From Prochlorococcus sp. AG-409-G20 (lineage in GTDB: Bacteria > Cyanobacteriota > Cyanobacteriia > PCC-6307 > Cyanobiaceae): a stretch of DNA of 64,000 bases. Of the stretch, positions 9,655 through 18,236 are shown piece by piece. Numbering within the stretch: the first letter of the stretch is position 1; each line of letters begins with the position of its first letter. Below the pieces are notes generated by a model. It was given only the letters and a program-made list of their open reading frames with translations. It did no database searches and was not told where the DNA came from. A program made the translations under genes and the position numbers. The DNA is taken from assembly GCA_003215775.1 (NCBI GenBank), contig QCJW01000006.1:31850-95849 (forward strand), read 5' to 3'.

Positions 9655-9696
9655 TCCTAAGAATTTTTGTCTAACTTAGGATTTCTGCTATATAAC
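9655..9696 (+). promoter_or_regulatory. Candidate sufR promoter with overlapping operator-like repeat
   Basis: TTGTCT (9667-9672) and TATAAC (9691-9696) are separated by 18 bp, a fair sigma-70-type match about 58 bp before the sufR ATG. The -35 lies inside an inverted repeat, TCCTAAG (9655-9661) and CTTAGGA (9675-9681). A shorter dyad, AACT-AC-AGTT, precedes it. A repressor bound here would block the promoter, which would fit SufR autoregulation. That link is inference. Confidence 0.45.
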
Positions 9697-9753
9697 TCTC
9701 TTATAGGTAAAGTCATTAATCACTACCTGCTTGTTTGTTAGTTCAGCATTTTC

Positions 9754-10401
9754 ATGGGCGAACTCAATGAACTTAATACCCGAGAGGCAACATTGACCGA
9801 GTTGCTTAGGCTTGGGGAGAGTGATGCATCTTCATTGGCATTGTCAATGTCTATCTCGGTACAGGCTATGAGGCGTCAACTGCGTAGGATGGAAGTAGAT
9901 GGTTTAGTTGAGGCAACTGCTATCTGTGATGGACCTGGCCGACCTTCCAACGTTTGGAAGCTGACAACTAAAGGGCACAATCTTTTTAATAATGCAAGTG
10001 AAACATATGCATTGGAACTGATGAGTTCTATAGAAAGAAATTTAAGTATGGAATTAACCCTTGACATTTTTAATCACCAATTAATGAAAAAAGTTAGTTA
10101 TTATCTTGCTCATATTGGTACTGGTCAAATACGCTTAAGACTTGAGAAATTGGTTGATTTGCGTAATGAAGAAGGCTATTATGCTGAATTAATAGATTCG
10201 ATCGATGGCATAGGCTGGGAGCTTAGAGAGTCACATTGCTCTATTAAGAAAATAGCCGAAAAGTTTCCTCTTGTTTGTGATCAAGAGCTTGAATTGATTC
10301 GCAGAACTTTACCAGACTGTACTGTTAGGCGACTTGAATGGAGACTTGAAGTAGGCAATATTTGTGGATTCCAGATAATTCCAAAAAATAAGAATGGCTG
10401 A
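9754..10401 (+). CDS. sufR: SufR, Fe-S-sensing repressor of the suf operon
   Basis: A 215-residue transcription factor with an N-terminal winged helix (residues about 13-75, with SLALSMSISVQAMRRQLRRM as helix-turn-helix and GPGRPSNVW as the wing). The C-terminal half has four cysteines at 162, 175, 189 and 204, giving CX12CX13CX14C, the spacing described for the [4Fe-4S]-binding SufR of cyanobacteria. SufR represses suf when its clusters are intact and releases DNA under iron or oxidative stress. Divergent placement next to sufB supports the call. The downstream ORF overlaps its 3' end by 8 bp. Confidence 0.95.
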   Translation: MGELNELNTREATLTELLRLGESDASSLALSMSISVQAMRRQLRRMEVDGLVEATAICDGPGRPSNVWKLTTKGHNLFNNASETYALELMSSIERNLSMELTLDIFNHQLMKKVSYYLAHIGTGQIRLRLEKLVDLRNEEGYYAELIDSIDGIGWELRESHCSIKKIAEKFPLVCDQELELIRRTLPDCTVRRLEWRLEVGNICGFQIIPKNKNG

Positions 10402-10753
10402 TCCAATTACAAATAATATAAGTCCTCTTAGCTTTGAGGATCTTCAAAAGATTGAGAGTACAAACTTTAGTAGTTTAGAAAGGCATCATTTGAGGTTGCT
10501 TGCGCATTGCTTATTCTGTTTTAAAGAAATGAATCAGGACAATATAAATTCTCTTGATTTACCTAAAGAAGAGGCACGTCTCTCATGGTGTTTGAACCAA
10601 CCTACTTTGTCTGAAGATCAGGCTTTTATTTCTATTTTGTTAGAACAATTTTCTGCAGCGGCTCAACAGTTAGAGACAATTGCGTCTTTTTTGGAAGTTC
10701 CTCCACTTGAACTGACGATAGAACATCTAATTATATATAGACGAAAGGAGTAG
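10394..10753 (+). CDS. Conserved hypothetical protein co-transcribed with sufR
   Basis: A 119-residue, mostly helical soluble protein. Its ATG is 8 bp inside the 3' end of sufR, so the two are almost certainly one transcript. Seen: two Cys close together at about 38 and 41 (AHCLFCFKEM), a third at about 67, and Leu-rich helices to the C-terminus. No known domain is recognised. The location suggests a role linked to Fe-S homeostasis, but that is guilt by association. Confidence 0.7.
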   Translation: MADPITNNISPLSFEDLQKIESTNFSSLERHHLRLLAHCLFCFKEMNQDNINSLDLPKEEARLSWCLNQPTLSEDQAFISILLEQFSAAAQQLETIASFLEVPPLELTIEHLIIYRRKE

Positions 10754-10768
10754 GGAGGTTGATCTGAA

Positions 10769-10996
10769 TCCTTATGGCAAGATGTTTGCTCTTGGGCTCA
10801 CAACTCAACAAAATAAGGAATTTTGAAGCAGAGATGCCAAGTCCGGTTTGTGATTTATGTATCTCCTTGATGAATCTATCCATAAATTATTTGCAAGTTG
10901 CCTACGCTAGTTCAATGCTCAAGAGCCTTTAGCAGCAAGCTATTCGGGCGAATCTAGGCAGCTTTATTCTTGTTCTGGGAGTCAGAGGATGCTGAC
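10769..10996 (+). other. Intergenic segment with four serial stems, candidate structured RNA or leader
   Basis: The 318-bp gap between the sufR partner and the next gene holds four exact stems in series: TCCTTAT/ATAAGGA (10769-10775 with 10813-10819), ATTTATG/CATAAAT (10853-10859 with 10881-10887), TGCCTA/TAGGCA (10899-10904 with 10955-10960) and GTCAG/CTGAC (10981-10985 with 10992-10996). The last is followed six bases on by TTTTTT (11003-11008). It does not match tRNA, tmRNA, SRP RNA or 6S signatures that I know. Either a small RNA or the 5' leader of the gene at 11072 is possible. Confidence 0.35.
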
Positions 10997-11071
10997 CACA
11001 CCTTTTTTCAATCATCGTAATCGATTAGGAATACCCATGCCGATCCCAAACAAAAACGGAGATTTTCAGAC

Positions 11072-12178
11072 GTGACGACCCCAGCCCAAGAATCTCTGGC
11101 AAGTCTCACGTTGCGTCAGCTTCGTATAAAAGCAAGTGAATTAGGAGTACCTTTATATAGTCGTAAGAGTAAGGAGACCCTTGTTAAAGAGATTTGTTCA
11201 TATCAAGATCGTAAGGACTTAAGACAGAATCCGCAGAAACAATTTTGGCAATCATCTGAGAATGATGTAGAGCCTTCAAATGATTCTGAAAAGAAAAATC
11301 AAACTAGAGTAGTTTTTCTTCCAAGAGATCCTCAGTGGGCATATGTTTTTTGGGAAATTTCTGAAGTTGATAGAAAGCGAGCTTTATCGCAAAGAGCTAA
11401 TCGTTTGTGCTTACGTTTGTTGGATGTAACTAACGCAGAGAATGATTCTCCTAACAAGGGAACTCTAAGAGAAATCACAGTTGATAGTCATAGTACAGAA
11501 TGGTATTTACCTATTCCAATGAGTGATAGGGATTATCGTGTTGAGCTTGGATATCGCACAGGATTAAAATGGATATCATTGTCCTTTTCTTCTTCAGCTC
11601 GTGTTCCCTCGATGCAGCCTAGTGAGCAGGTTTTAGATCAGTTTGTACCTTTTAGTCTTGATGCGAATCCTGTAAATATTGACTCATTTGATTCGTTTGT
11701 TTCTGAGTCCATTGAGAATGGAGAATTACATGAGCGTTTATATCAAACAGCAACAACACATTTCAGAAAAACAAGAGTAGGTTCTGAAGAATTTCATGAA
11801 AATGATTCAATTACTTCTGTTAATTCTTTGAATAATGATTCTGGTTCTGGTTTATGGGCTAGTGGATTAACTGACTCTGGAGTTGGAGGAGTGCCTCCCA
11901 GAGATCGTTCTTTTTGGCTTGCTGCTGATGCTGAATTGATTGTTTATGGTTCTACAGATCCTTACGCAACATTAACAATTGGAGACGAAGAAGTTCCTTT
12001 GTCTAATGATGGGACCTTTAGAATCCAAGTGCCTTTCCGTGATGGAGTTCAGGAATATCCGATCAAAGCATCAATTTCTAATGGAGAACAAACACGTAAT
12101 ATGACTATGAGATTTGAGCGTGTAACCCCTGAAGATAATACGAATCCTAAAGACCAGCAGCAACCTGAATGGTTTTAA
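11072..12178 (+). CDS. DUF4912-like protein with N-terminal SAP/Rho-N-type domain
   Basis: A 368-residue soluble protein from a GTG start. Residues about 9-48 (SLTLRQLRIKASELGVPLYS) look like a SAP or Rho N-terminal helical domain, usually nucleic-acid binding. Residues about 75-185 (RVVFLPRDPQWAYVFWEI) match the DUF4912 pattern as I know it. The middle is Ser/Asn-rich and probably disordered. The C-terminal 70 residues (AELIVYGSTDPYATLTIGDE) look like a small beta domain. It lies upstream of a small membrane-protein gene and pgm. Function unknown. Confidence 0.75.
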   Translation: MTTPAQESLASLTLRQLRIKASELGVPLYSRKSKETLVKEICSYQDRKDLRQNPQKQFWQSSENDVEPSNDSEKKNQTRVVFLPRDPQWAYVFWEISEVDRKRALSQRANRLCLRLLDVTNAENDSPNKGTLREITVDSHSTEWYLPIPMSDRDYRVELGYRTGLKWISLSFSSSARVPSMQPSEQVLDQFVPFSLDANPVNIDSFDSFVSESIENGELHERLYQTATTHFRKTRVGSEEFHENDSITSVNSLNNDSGSGLWASGLTDSGVGGVPPRDRSFWLAADAELIVYGSTDPYATLTIGDEEVPLSNDGTFRIQVPFRDGVQEYPIKASISNGEQTRNMTMRFERVTPEDNTNPKDQQQPEWF

Positions 12179-12198
12179 TTTGCTTTTAGGAGTTGAGG

Positions 12199-12369
12199 AT
12201 GTTTCGTTGGTTTGTTGCTGCAACTCCTTTGATGGGTGCAATCCTCTTTCCCTTAGTTGTTCCTATTGCAATTGTTCGTTTTGGTATTGAGGCTGGTGTA
12301 ATTGTTGCTTTAACTTTAAGCACACTATGGTTTATTTCTATGCTTCTTACTTCTGAAATGCCCCATTAG
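12199..12369 (+). CDS. Small membrane protein (56 aa)
   Basis: ATG to TAG gives 56 residues. The start is preceded by a good Shine-Dalgarno (TAGGAGTTGAGG). The protein begins MFRWFVAATPLMGAI and has two hydrophobic segments (about residues 5-27 and 31-52) separated by RFGIEAGV, so it should be a two-helix membrane hairpin. It lies 20 bp after the DUF4912-like gene and 62 bp before pgm, in the same direction. The family is not recognised. Confidence 0.7.
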   Translation: MFRWFVAATPLMGAILFPLVVPIAIVRFGIEAGVIVALTLSTLWFISMLLTSEMPH

Positions 12370-12431
12370 AACTTTTATTATCTAAACTCTTTAAGACTTT
12401 CTCACCTTTATAAATTCTTGCATTTTTGCTA

Positions 12432-14093
12432 ATGTCAAACTCTTTTTCCAAAGATAATCTTGAAAAGATATTTGTAAATATTCCTACACCATTTACTGAT
12501 CAAAAACCTGGAACATCTGGTTTACGAAAAAGTACTCAGCAATTTCAGACTCCTCATTATCTTGAAAGTTTTATAGAAGCAATTTTTCAGACTTTGCCAG
12601 GTGTTCACAATGGGACTCTAGTACTTGGTGGAGATGGTCGTTATGGGAATAGAAAAGCTATTGATGTAATTTTGCGAATGGCCGCAGCCCATGGCTTCTC
12701 GAAAGTTATTACGACAGTTGACGGCATCCTATCTACGCCAGCTGCATCACATTTAATTCGTATTCATGATGCAGTTGGGGGAATTATTTTATCTGCAAGT
12801 CATAATTCAGGCGGTTTAGAGGGGGATTTTGGTGTCAAATTAAATTCTTCTAATGGAGGCCCAGCACCCGAATCTTTGACAGATGAAATTTATTCTAAGA
12901 CATTAGATCTTTCTAAATATAGGATCTTAAAAGCTCAAAATATCAACATTAATCAACCTGGTTCTTTTAATATTTCTCAAATGCTTGTAAATGTAATAGA
13001 TGGTGTAGAAGATTATATTGAATTAATGCATGATATTTTTGACTTAGATAAAATTAGCCTCTTACTAAAGCAAGACTTTCCTATAGCATTTGATGCTCTT
13101 AATGCAGTCACAGGTCCATACGCTAAGCGTTTGTTTGAAGACTTGCTAGGGGCTCCCTTAGGAACAGTTCGGAATGGAATACCTTTAGAGGATTTTGGGG
13201 GATGTCATCCTGATCCAAATTTAACTTATGCGTCTCAATTAGCTGAATTGCTTTTGAAGGGAAGCTCTTATTGTTTTGGAGCAGCGTGTGATGGTGATGG
13301 TGATCGTAATATGATTTTAGGTAAGGGTTGTTTTGTTAATCCTAGCGATAGTCTTGCTATTTTAACGGCAAATTCACATTTAGTACCAGCCTACAAATCA
13401 GGTTTAGCAGGAGTAGCTCGCTCAATGCCAACGAGTTCTGCAGTTGATCTTGTTGCTAAGGGTTTAGGAATAAGTTGTTATGAAACTCCTACTGGATGGA
13501 AGTTTTTTGGCAATCTTTTGGATTCATCTCAGATAACAATTTGTGGAGAAGAAAGTTTTGGTACCGGTAGTCACCATGTCAGAGAGAAAGACGGCCTATG
13601 GGCAGTATTATTTTGGCTTCAAATACTTTCTGAAAAGAGATGTAGTGTCGCTGATCTTCTTTCTGAGCATTGGAATAAGTATGGTAGAAATTATTACTCA
13701 AGACATGATTATGAATCCATTGATAGTGAAATTGCCCATAATATATACACTAGAGTTGAATCTATGCTGCCCTCATTAATTAATAAGTCTCTCTGTAAAT
13801 CTTTCATTACTGTAGCTGATAATTTTAGTTATACTGATCCAGTAGATAATTCGGTTACGCCAGGCCAAGGACTTAGGATTTTATTGAGTGACGGAAGTCG
13901 TATTATTTTAAGATTATCTGGTACAGGAACAAAAGGTGCTACTTTGAGAGTTTATTTAGAGCGATATGTTTCTAATACTGGTAATTTGCACCAAGACCCA
14001 CAAGTTGCTCTCAAGGACTTAATTCAATCTATTGATTCTTTAGCAGAGATATCTCAGCGTACTGGCATGAATGCTCCAACTGTAATTACATAA
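12432..14093 (+). CDS. pgm: Phosphoglucomutase (alpha-D-glucose phosphate-specific)
   Basis: Interconverts glucose 1-phosphate and glucose 6-phosphate, feeding glycogen and nucleotide-sugar synthesis. Seen: the phosphoserine loop SASHNSGG with catalytic Ser123, the metal loop DGDGDRN, the sugar-binding GEESFGTGSHHVREKDG and the C-terminal phosphate loop RLSGTGTKGATLRVY. At 553 residues it matches the long eukaryote/E. coli-type PGM rather than the shorter phosphomannomutase branch. The ATG at 12432 was chosen over a TTG two codons upstream. Confidence 0.95.
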   Translation: MSNSFSKDNLEKIFVNIPTPFTDQKPGTSGLRKSTQQFQTPHYLESFIEAIFQTLPGVHNGTLVLGGDGRYGNRKAIDVILRMAAAHGFSKVITTVDGILSTPAASHLIRIHDAVGGIILSASHNSGGLEGDFGVKLNSSNGGPAPESLTDEIYSKTLDLSKYRILKAQNININQPGSFNISQMLVNVIDGVEDYIELMHDIFDLDKISLLLKQDFPIAFDALNAVTGPYAKRLFEDLLGAPLGTVRNGIPLEDFGGCHPDPNLTYASQLAELLLKGSSYCFGAACDGDGDRNMILGKGCFVNPSDSLAILTANSHLVPAYKSGLAGVARSMPTSSAVDLVAKGLGISCYETPTGWKFFGNLLDSSQITICGEESFGTGSHHVREKDGLWAVLFWLQILSEKRCSVADLLSEHWNKYGRNYYSRHDYESIDSEIAHNIYTRVESMLPSLINKSLCKSFITVADNFSYTDPVDNSVTPGQGLRILLSDGSRIILRLSGTGTKGATLRVYLERYVSNTGNLHQDPQVALKDLIQSIDSLAEISQRTGMNAPTVIT

Positions 14094-14111
14094 GTACCAA
14101 TAGTATTTACC

Positions 14112-16310
14112 TTGGCTCAAGATCTTTTTGGATTGAATGAAGATAATATTCTTCAGAAAAATGCACCACTAGCAGAACGTTTGCGTCCAAGAAATTTTGA
14201 TGAGTTTGTTGGACAGGGAGCGATTCTCGCTGAGGGGCGATTATTGCGTCGTGCAATAGCAGCCGACCGTATCGGCAATCTTTTACTCCATGGCCCTCCT
14301 GGAGTAGGCAAGACAACATTGGCTCGTATTATTGCTGCTCATACTCGTTCACATTTTAGTGTTCTAAATGCTGTTCTGGCTGGTGTTAAAGAGCTACGCA
14401 AAGAGATAGATGATGCAAGGCAGCGTTTGGGATTGCATGGGTTGAGAACTATTTTATTTATAGATGAAGTTCATCGATTTAATACACTGCAGCAGGATGC
14501 ACTTTTGCCTTGGGTTGAGAATGGAACTCTGATATTTATTGGAGCTACAACTGAGAATCCATATTTTGAAGTTAATAAAGCTCTTGTGAGCCGATCTAGA
14601 CTTTTTCGGCTTCAATTGCTTGAACCAAATGAAATGAGGCTTCTTCTAGATCGAGCTTTGCAAGATCATCACAGAGGCTATGGTTTAAAGAATATTAATT
14701 TATCAGAAGACGCAGCCAGGCATCTTGTTGATGTATCAAATGGAGATGCAAGAGTTTTATTAAATTCTCTTGAACTAGCGGTTGAAAGTACAAAAGAAGA
14801 TGATCAAGGTTCTATTAATATAGATCTATCTGTAGCTGAAGAATCTATTCAAGAGAGAGCCATTCTATATGACAAGCAAGGAGATGCACATTTTGACACA
14901 ATTAGTGCTTTTATTAAATCATTACGTGGCTCAGACCCTGATGCTGCCTTATTTTGGTTGGCTAGGATGATTGAAGCAGGAGAAAATCCTAGGTATATTT
15001 TCAGGAGGATGTTGATTGCAGCGGCAGAGGATGTGGGGCTTGCAGATCCACTAGCTATAGTGATTGTAGAGTCCTGTGCATCTGCTTTTGATAGAATTGG
15101 TTTACCTGAAGGCCTTTATTTACTTTCAGAGGCTGCAATATATTTAGCTGCGACTGATAAGAGTAATAGCGTTCTTGGATTTCTTGATGCTCAAAATACT
15201 ATTCGAAGAATACAAAAACAAGAGGTTCCATTACATCTTCGAGATCCTCATAGAGATGGAAAATTTTCTGGTGATGGTAAGGATTATAAATACCCACATG
15301 CTTTTCCTCAGCATTGGGTTGCGCAACAGTATTTGCCTAAACAATTGGAGGGAGAAATTTTTTGGCAACCATCTTCACATGGTTGGGAGGGTAGTAGAAG
15401 GGCGATGCTTTTAGAGAGAAGAGCTGCTCAGATTTCTATCGCTATTGAGTCAGAAGAAGAAGATTGTTTAATGTCTACTGCTTCTTTGGACTTATCAATT
15501 GAGAGATGGCTAAGCAGACATCTTAGTAATGAGGGAGAAAGATTTCAAAAACTTTTGGAAAGATTATGGTCTGAAGTTCGTTGGAAACGTAATGATCGAG
15601 TTTTAGTGGTAGGAGGACGTTCATTGTTTTGGGCGTTATTACCATTGCGATCTGTTCCTGACGGGGGAGTGACTATCCTCGCTAGTTCTCAAAAGGATCA
15701 AGCTGAATTAATTTCACATGTTGAGGCATTAGATTCTGTTGTTCGACCTACAATTATTGGAGAAAGTTATCAAGCTATAAATCAATTACCACCTTCTTTC
15801 AATTTCGAATGGGTTGGTGGTCGTTTGCATAATAAGGATTTACTAGAATGTGACTTGGTTAATCTCTGGACTATTATTACTGAAAGGACAATTGAGAATA
15901 GTGGCTTAAGATTATTGATTACGTATCCACACTATGGACCAGCTTATTCACTTAATCAGTTAATTTTGAACTCTCAGAATAAGAGCTTTAATGTTACATT
16001 CCTAGAAAATCTTATTGAGAGGGAGAATAGTTGGTTGAATTCAAGAAGACGAGAAAATGATCTATTTGATTTGCTTGTTAGTTTAGGATGGGCAGTCGAA
16101 CTCCAAACATGGGAGGAGGATCTGACTTTGCTAGTTGATAAAAGCCTAATTAATAGATGGATGGCTACTGGAGCATTATATAAAAATTTTCTAGATAAGC
16201 AATGTAATAAAAAAATGGCAACTGATTTTCACAAACTATTAGAATCCTTTCTTGGGGAGAGACTATCTCAGAAACTCATTCATTTTTGTCTAGTGGGGAA
16301 AAGGAAGTAA
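14112..16310 (+). CDS. rarA: RarA/MgsA-type AAA+ ATPase fused to a C-terminal methyltransferase-like domain
   Basis: Residues 1 to about 430 are a full replication-recombination factor RarA: Walker A GPPGVGKTT, Walker B FIDEVHRF, sensor GATTENPYFEVN and the C-terminal cluster domain with FLDAQNTIRRIQK and GDGKDYKYPHAFP. RarA acts at stalled forks. The remaining 290 residues are not part of E. coli RarA; they contain VLVVGGRSLFWALLPLR, which resembles a Rossmann-type SAM-methyltransferase loop. This fusion is known in cyanobacteria; the role of the second domain is not. Start is TTG 14112. Confidence 0.88.
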   Translation: MAQDLFGLNEDNILQKNAPLAERLRPRNFDEFVGQGAILAEGRLLRRAIAADRIGNLLLHGPPGVGKTTLARIIAAHTRSHFSVLNAVLAGVKELRKEIDDARQRLGLHGLRTILFIDEVHRFNTLQQDALLPWVENGTLIFIGATTENPYFEVNKALVSRSRLFRLQLLEPNEMRLLLDRALQDHHRGYGLKNINLSEDAARHLVDVSNGDARVLLNSLELAVESTKEDDQGSINIDLSVAEESIQERAILYDKQGDAHFDTISAFIKSLRGSDPDAALFWLARMIEAGENPRYIFRRMLIAAAEDVGLADPLAIVIVESCASAFDRIGLPEGLYLLSEAAIYLAATDKSNSVLGFLDAQNTIRRIQKQEVPLHLRDPHRDGKFSGDGKDYKYPHAFPQHWVAQQYLPKQLEGEIFWQPSSHGWEGSRRAMLLERRAAQISIAIESEEEDCLMSTASLDLSIERWLSRHLSNEGERFQKLLERLWSEVRWKRNDRVLVVGGRSLFWALLPLRSVPDGGVTILASSQKDQAELISHVEALDSVVRPTIIGESYQAINQLPPSFNFEWVGGRLHNKDLLECDLVNLWTIITERTIENSGLRLLITYPHYGPAYSLNQLILNSQNKSFNVTFLENLIERENSWLNSRRRENDLFDLLVSLGWAVELQTWEEDLTLLVDKSLINRWMATGALYKNFLDKQCNKKMATDFHKLLESFLGERLSQKLIHFCLVGKRK

Positions 16311-16394
16311 ACTATTTGTATTCGTTGTTTTTTAATATAGTACCGAGAATATACTCATGAAAACATTTTCATTCATTGCATATAGGTTTTTATG

Positions 16395-17081
16395 TTAGAG
16401 ATCAGTGCAAAGAATTGGATTAGTATTGTTTTTTAAAGAATTAGATGCTATAGCTATATACCATTGTTGGTATTCAATTTGATGTATTTTTACATTCAAT
16501 TTTAATTTTCTATGTGTCGCTGATTGTTTAAATTGATTATAATCCCATTCTAAAATATCTCTTGCTAAAGAACCCCTTTGCCATTTAATAGCAGATTCTT
16601 TGGTTACCCATTTTTTAAGTACATCCATCTTAAATAATTCATCATTTGTATGTTTTATTGTTTTTTTTTCTTCGTTAGATAAGTAACGATTGTATATCTT
16701 CTCTGCTGATAAAGATCTTTGCTTTGGTTCAATATCAACACCTATTTTTTTATCTGACCAGCCAATTAATAGAGCATCCTTGCAATGGCTTAAACTTATA
16801 AAGCCCCATCCATTTGCTAATTGAGGAGCTGATCCAGGTGGAGCATACAAAGGAATTTCTAAAGGAGGTATCGACCAGAGGTGAGACAATGCATGTCGCA
16901 CAGAACTTCTAGAATATATAAATTGCTTTGATCTTCTTGTAGGTAATTGGTTTGCCCATGATTGTTCTTCTCGATTAATTTCTTTTAAACCTCTAGTTAG
17001 TGAAAATAGCCACAAGTTGGTTACGCTTGAAGACCTTAAGACATTTGAAAGTAATGGCTTTGCAAATTGGTGATTTTGCAC
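16395..17081 (-). CDS. 4'-phosphopantetheinyl transferase (Sfp/HetI family)
   Basis: Transfers the phosphopantetheine arm of CoA to carrier proteins, in this lineage most likely the fatty-acid acyl carrier protein. Seen: the metal-binding motif GVDIEPKQRS and the second motif KKWVTKESAIKWQRG (W-x-x-K-E-[AS]-x-x-K). The 228-residue length is normal for the Sfp class. Start is unclear: GTG 17081 overlaps the divergent bcp start by 28 bp, and a TTG nearer NLWLFSLTRG would avoid this. CoA synthesis gene coaX lies close by. Confidence 0.88.
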   Translation of the reverse strand: MQNHQFAKPLLSNVLRSSSVTNLWLFSLTRGLKEINREEQSWANQLPTRRSKQFIYSRSSVRHALSHLWSIPPLEIPLYAPPGSAPQLANGWGFISLSHCKDALLIGWSDKKIGVDIEPKQRSLSAEKIYNRYLSNEEKKTIKHTNDELFKMDVLKKWVTKESAIKWQRGSLARDILEWDYNQFKQSATHRKLKLNVKIHQIEYQQWYIAIASNSLKNNTNPILCTDL

Positions 17082-17521
17082 CTGATTTTACACTCGAAGA
17101 TCAGAATCAGGAGTTGGTAACGCTCTCATCATTTAAGGGAAGGAAGGTGGTTATTTATTTTTACCCTAAGGATGACACCCCTGGATGCACTAAGGAAGCT
17201 TGCAATTTTAGAGATCGTTGGCAACAATTTGAAGATAATGGGATCAAAGTTCTTGGTATTAGCAAGGATGCTTCTAAGTCTCATATTAAATTTATACAAA
17301 AGCATAGTTTACCTTTCACATTGCTGTCTGACCCAGAGCCTTGTGCTGTCGCAAGTTCTTATGAAAGCTATGGTTTGAAAAAGTTTATGGGAAGAGAGTA
17401 TATGGGGATGATGAGGCATACTTTTGTAATAGATAAGGAAGGTAAAATAGAATATATTTACCTTAAGGTTAAGGCTGCATCTATGGCCGATCAAATTCTG
17501 AAGGATCTTGCAATTGGCTAG
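17054..17521 (+). CDS. bcp: Thioredoxin-dependent peroxiredoxin, BCP/PrxQ type
   Basis: Reduces hydrogen peroxide and alkyl hydroperoxides using thioredoxin. From ATG 17054 the protein has 155 residues. The N-terminus ALQIGDFAPDFTL and the peroxidatic Cys in YFYPKDDTPGCTKEACNFRD are typical, with the second Cys four residues further on as in PrxQ. The longer upstream frame adds 18 residues unlike the family. It is divergent from the phosphopantetheinyl transferase and its 3' end overlaps coaX by 41 bp tail to tail. Confidence 0.94.
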   Translation: MALQIGDFAPDFTLEDQNQELVTLSSFKGRKVVIYFYPKDDTPGCTKEACNFRDRWQQFEDNGIKVLGISKDASKSHIKFIQKHSLPFTLLSDPEPCAVASSYESYGLKKFMGREYMGMMRHTFVIDKEGKIEYIYLKVKAASMADQILKDLAIG

Positions 17522-18236
17522 TTTCAAGATGATCTATTATATTAATCATCCCCTCCATCATTAAATTTGGTTGGAGATTAACTTTAAATCTTCGGTATTT
17601 TAATTCATGAGATAATACTTCTGCATCTCCTCCACAAAGCCATAATGTGTATTGACTAGCTTTTTGTGCTTCTATGATTGTGCCAGTTAATGATTCAAGA
17701 ATTCCTCGTTGCATGGCATCTTGAGTTGAGAATGGAAATTTTTCTTTGATTAAACTTACGGGACCTGGATCGATGAGATTTTCTGTCCATTGTGACATCG
17801 CTTTTTGTTGTAGTCTCCAACCAGCCATAAGTTGCCCACCCGCAAATTGACCATTTGCTTTAATCTTTGTAAGGCTAAGAACTGTTCCTGCATCAGCTAT
17901 TAATAGTCCTTTTGATGTTTTACCTAAATCCCTCTCTTGTTTAAATGCGGCCCAAGCACCTAATGCCCTATCAATTCCAATCCATGGAGGTAAGTTTAAC
18001 AATGGTATATCTAAAAGATTGATTTTTCTTGCTGCTTTGATTTGGTTGATCTCTGGAACTTTTCCAACAGATGTCCATGCTATGAGTTTAATTGCTTTAG
18101 ATTGAAGTGTTTGTGGATCCGGAAAAGTATTTAAGAAATGCCAAGAATTTGACTTGCGAAAAGCCCAATGCCAACGAGTATTCCCAATCACAAGACAGCA
18201 ACTTGTAGGGTTCAAATTAGATACCATCTCCATCAA
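17481..18236 (-). CDS. coaX: Type III pantothenate kinase
   Basis: Phosphorylates pantothenate in the first step of CoA synthesis. The 251-residue protein has the acetate-kinase-like fold motifs of the Baf/CoaX family: an N-terminal phosphate loop LVIGNTRWHWAF (where Asp is usual before GNT, Ile is seen one place earlier), the central IADAGTVLSLT and GGQLMAGWRL. A loss of the canonical first Asp is a notable deviation common in divergent members. The start may be ATG 18236 or 18227; the former overlaps cysH by 20 bp. Confidence 0.85.
   Translation of the reverse strand: MMEMVSNLNPTSCCLVIGNTRWHWAFRKSNSWHFLNTFPDPQTLQSKAIKLIAWTSVGKVPEINQIKAARKINLLDIPLLNLPPWIGIDRALGAWAAFKQERDLGKTSKGLLIADAGTVLSLTKIKANGQFAGGQLMAGWRLQQKAMSQWTENLIDPGPVSLIKEKFPFSTQDAMQRGILESLTGTIIEAQKASQYTLWLCGGDAEVLSHELKYRRFKVNLQPNLMMEGMINIIDHLETSQLQDPSEFDRP

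Larger units (their letters stand above)
9325..9753. promoter_or_regulatory. sufB-sufR divergent regulatory region
   Basis: A non-coding interval between divergent sufB and sufR. It holds a segment of noticeably higher GC (about 9390-9510) with GATGAG (9436) facing CTCATC, and the perfect hairpin at 9481-9504. Nearer sufR lie an inverted repeat and a promoter-like pair, listed separately. It must hold the promoters of both transcripts. In Synechocystis SufR binds the equivalent region and represses suf; I did not find an exact CAAC-N6-GTTG site, the published Synechocystis core. Confidence 0.6.

Noticed and set aside
10894..10960. Possible two-piece tmRNA or its proteolysis tag (PLAA-like codons near 10930)
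   Set aside because: No stop codon follows the Ala codons and no T-loop/CCA acceptor part is found nearby.
16357..16372. AT hairpin ATGAAAA-CA-TTTTCAT between convergent rarA and PPTase genes as a terminator
   Set aside because: The stem is almost pure A/T with a 2-base loop and no U-tract; expected by chance in such AT-rich DNA.
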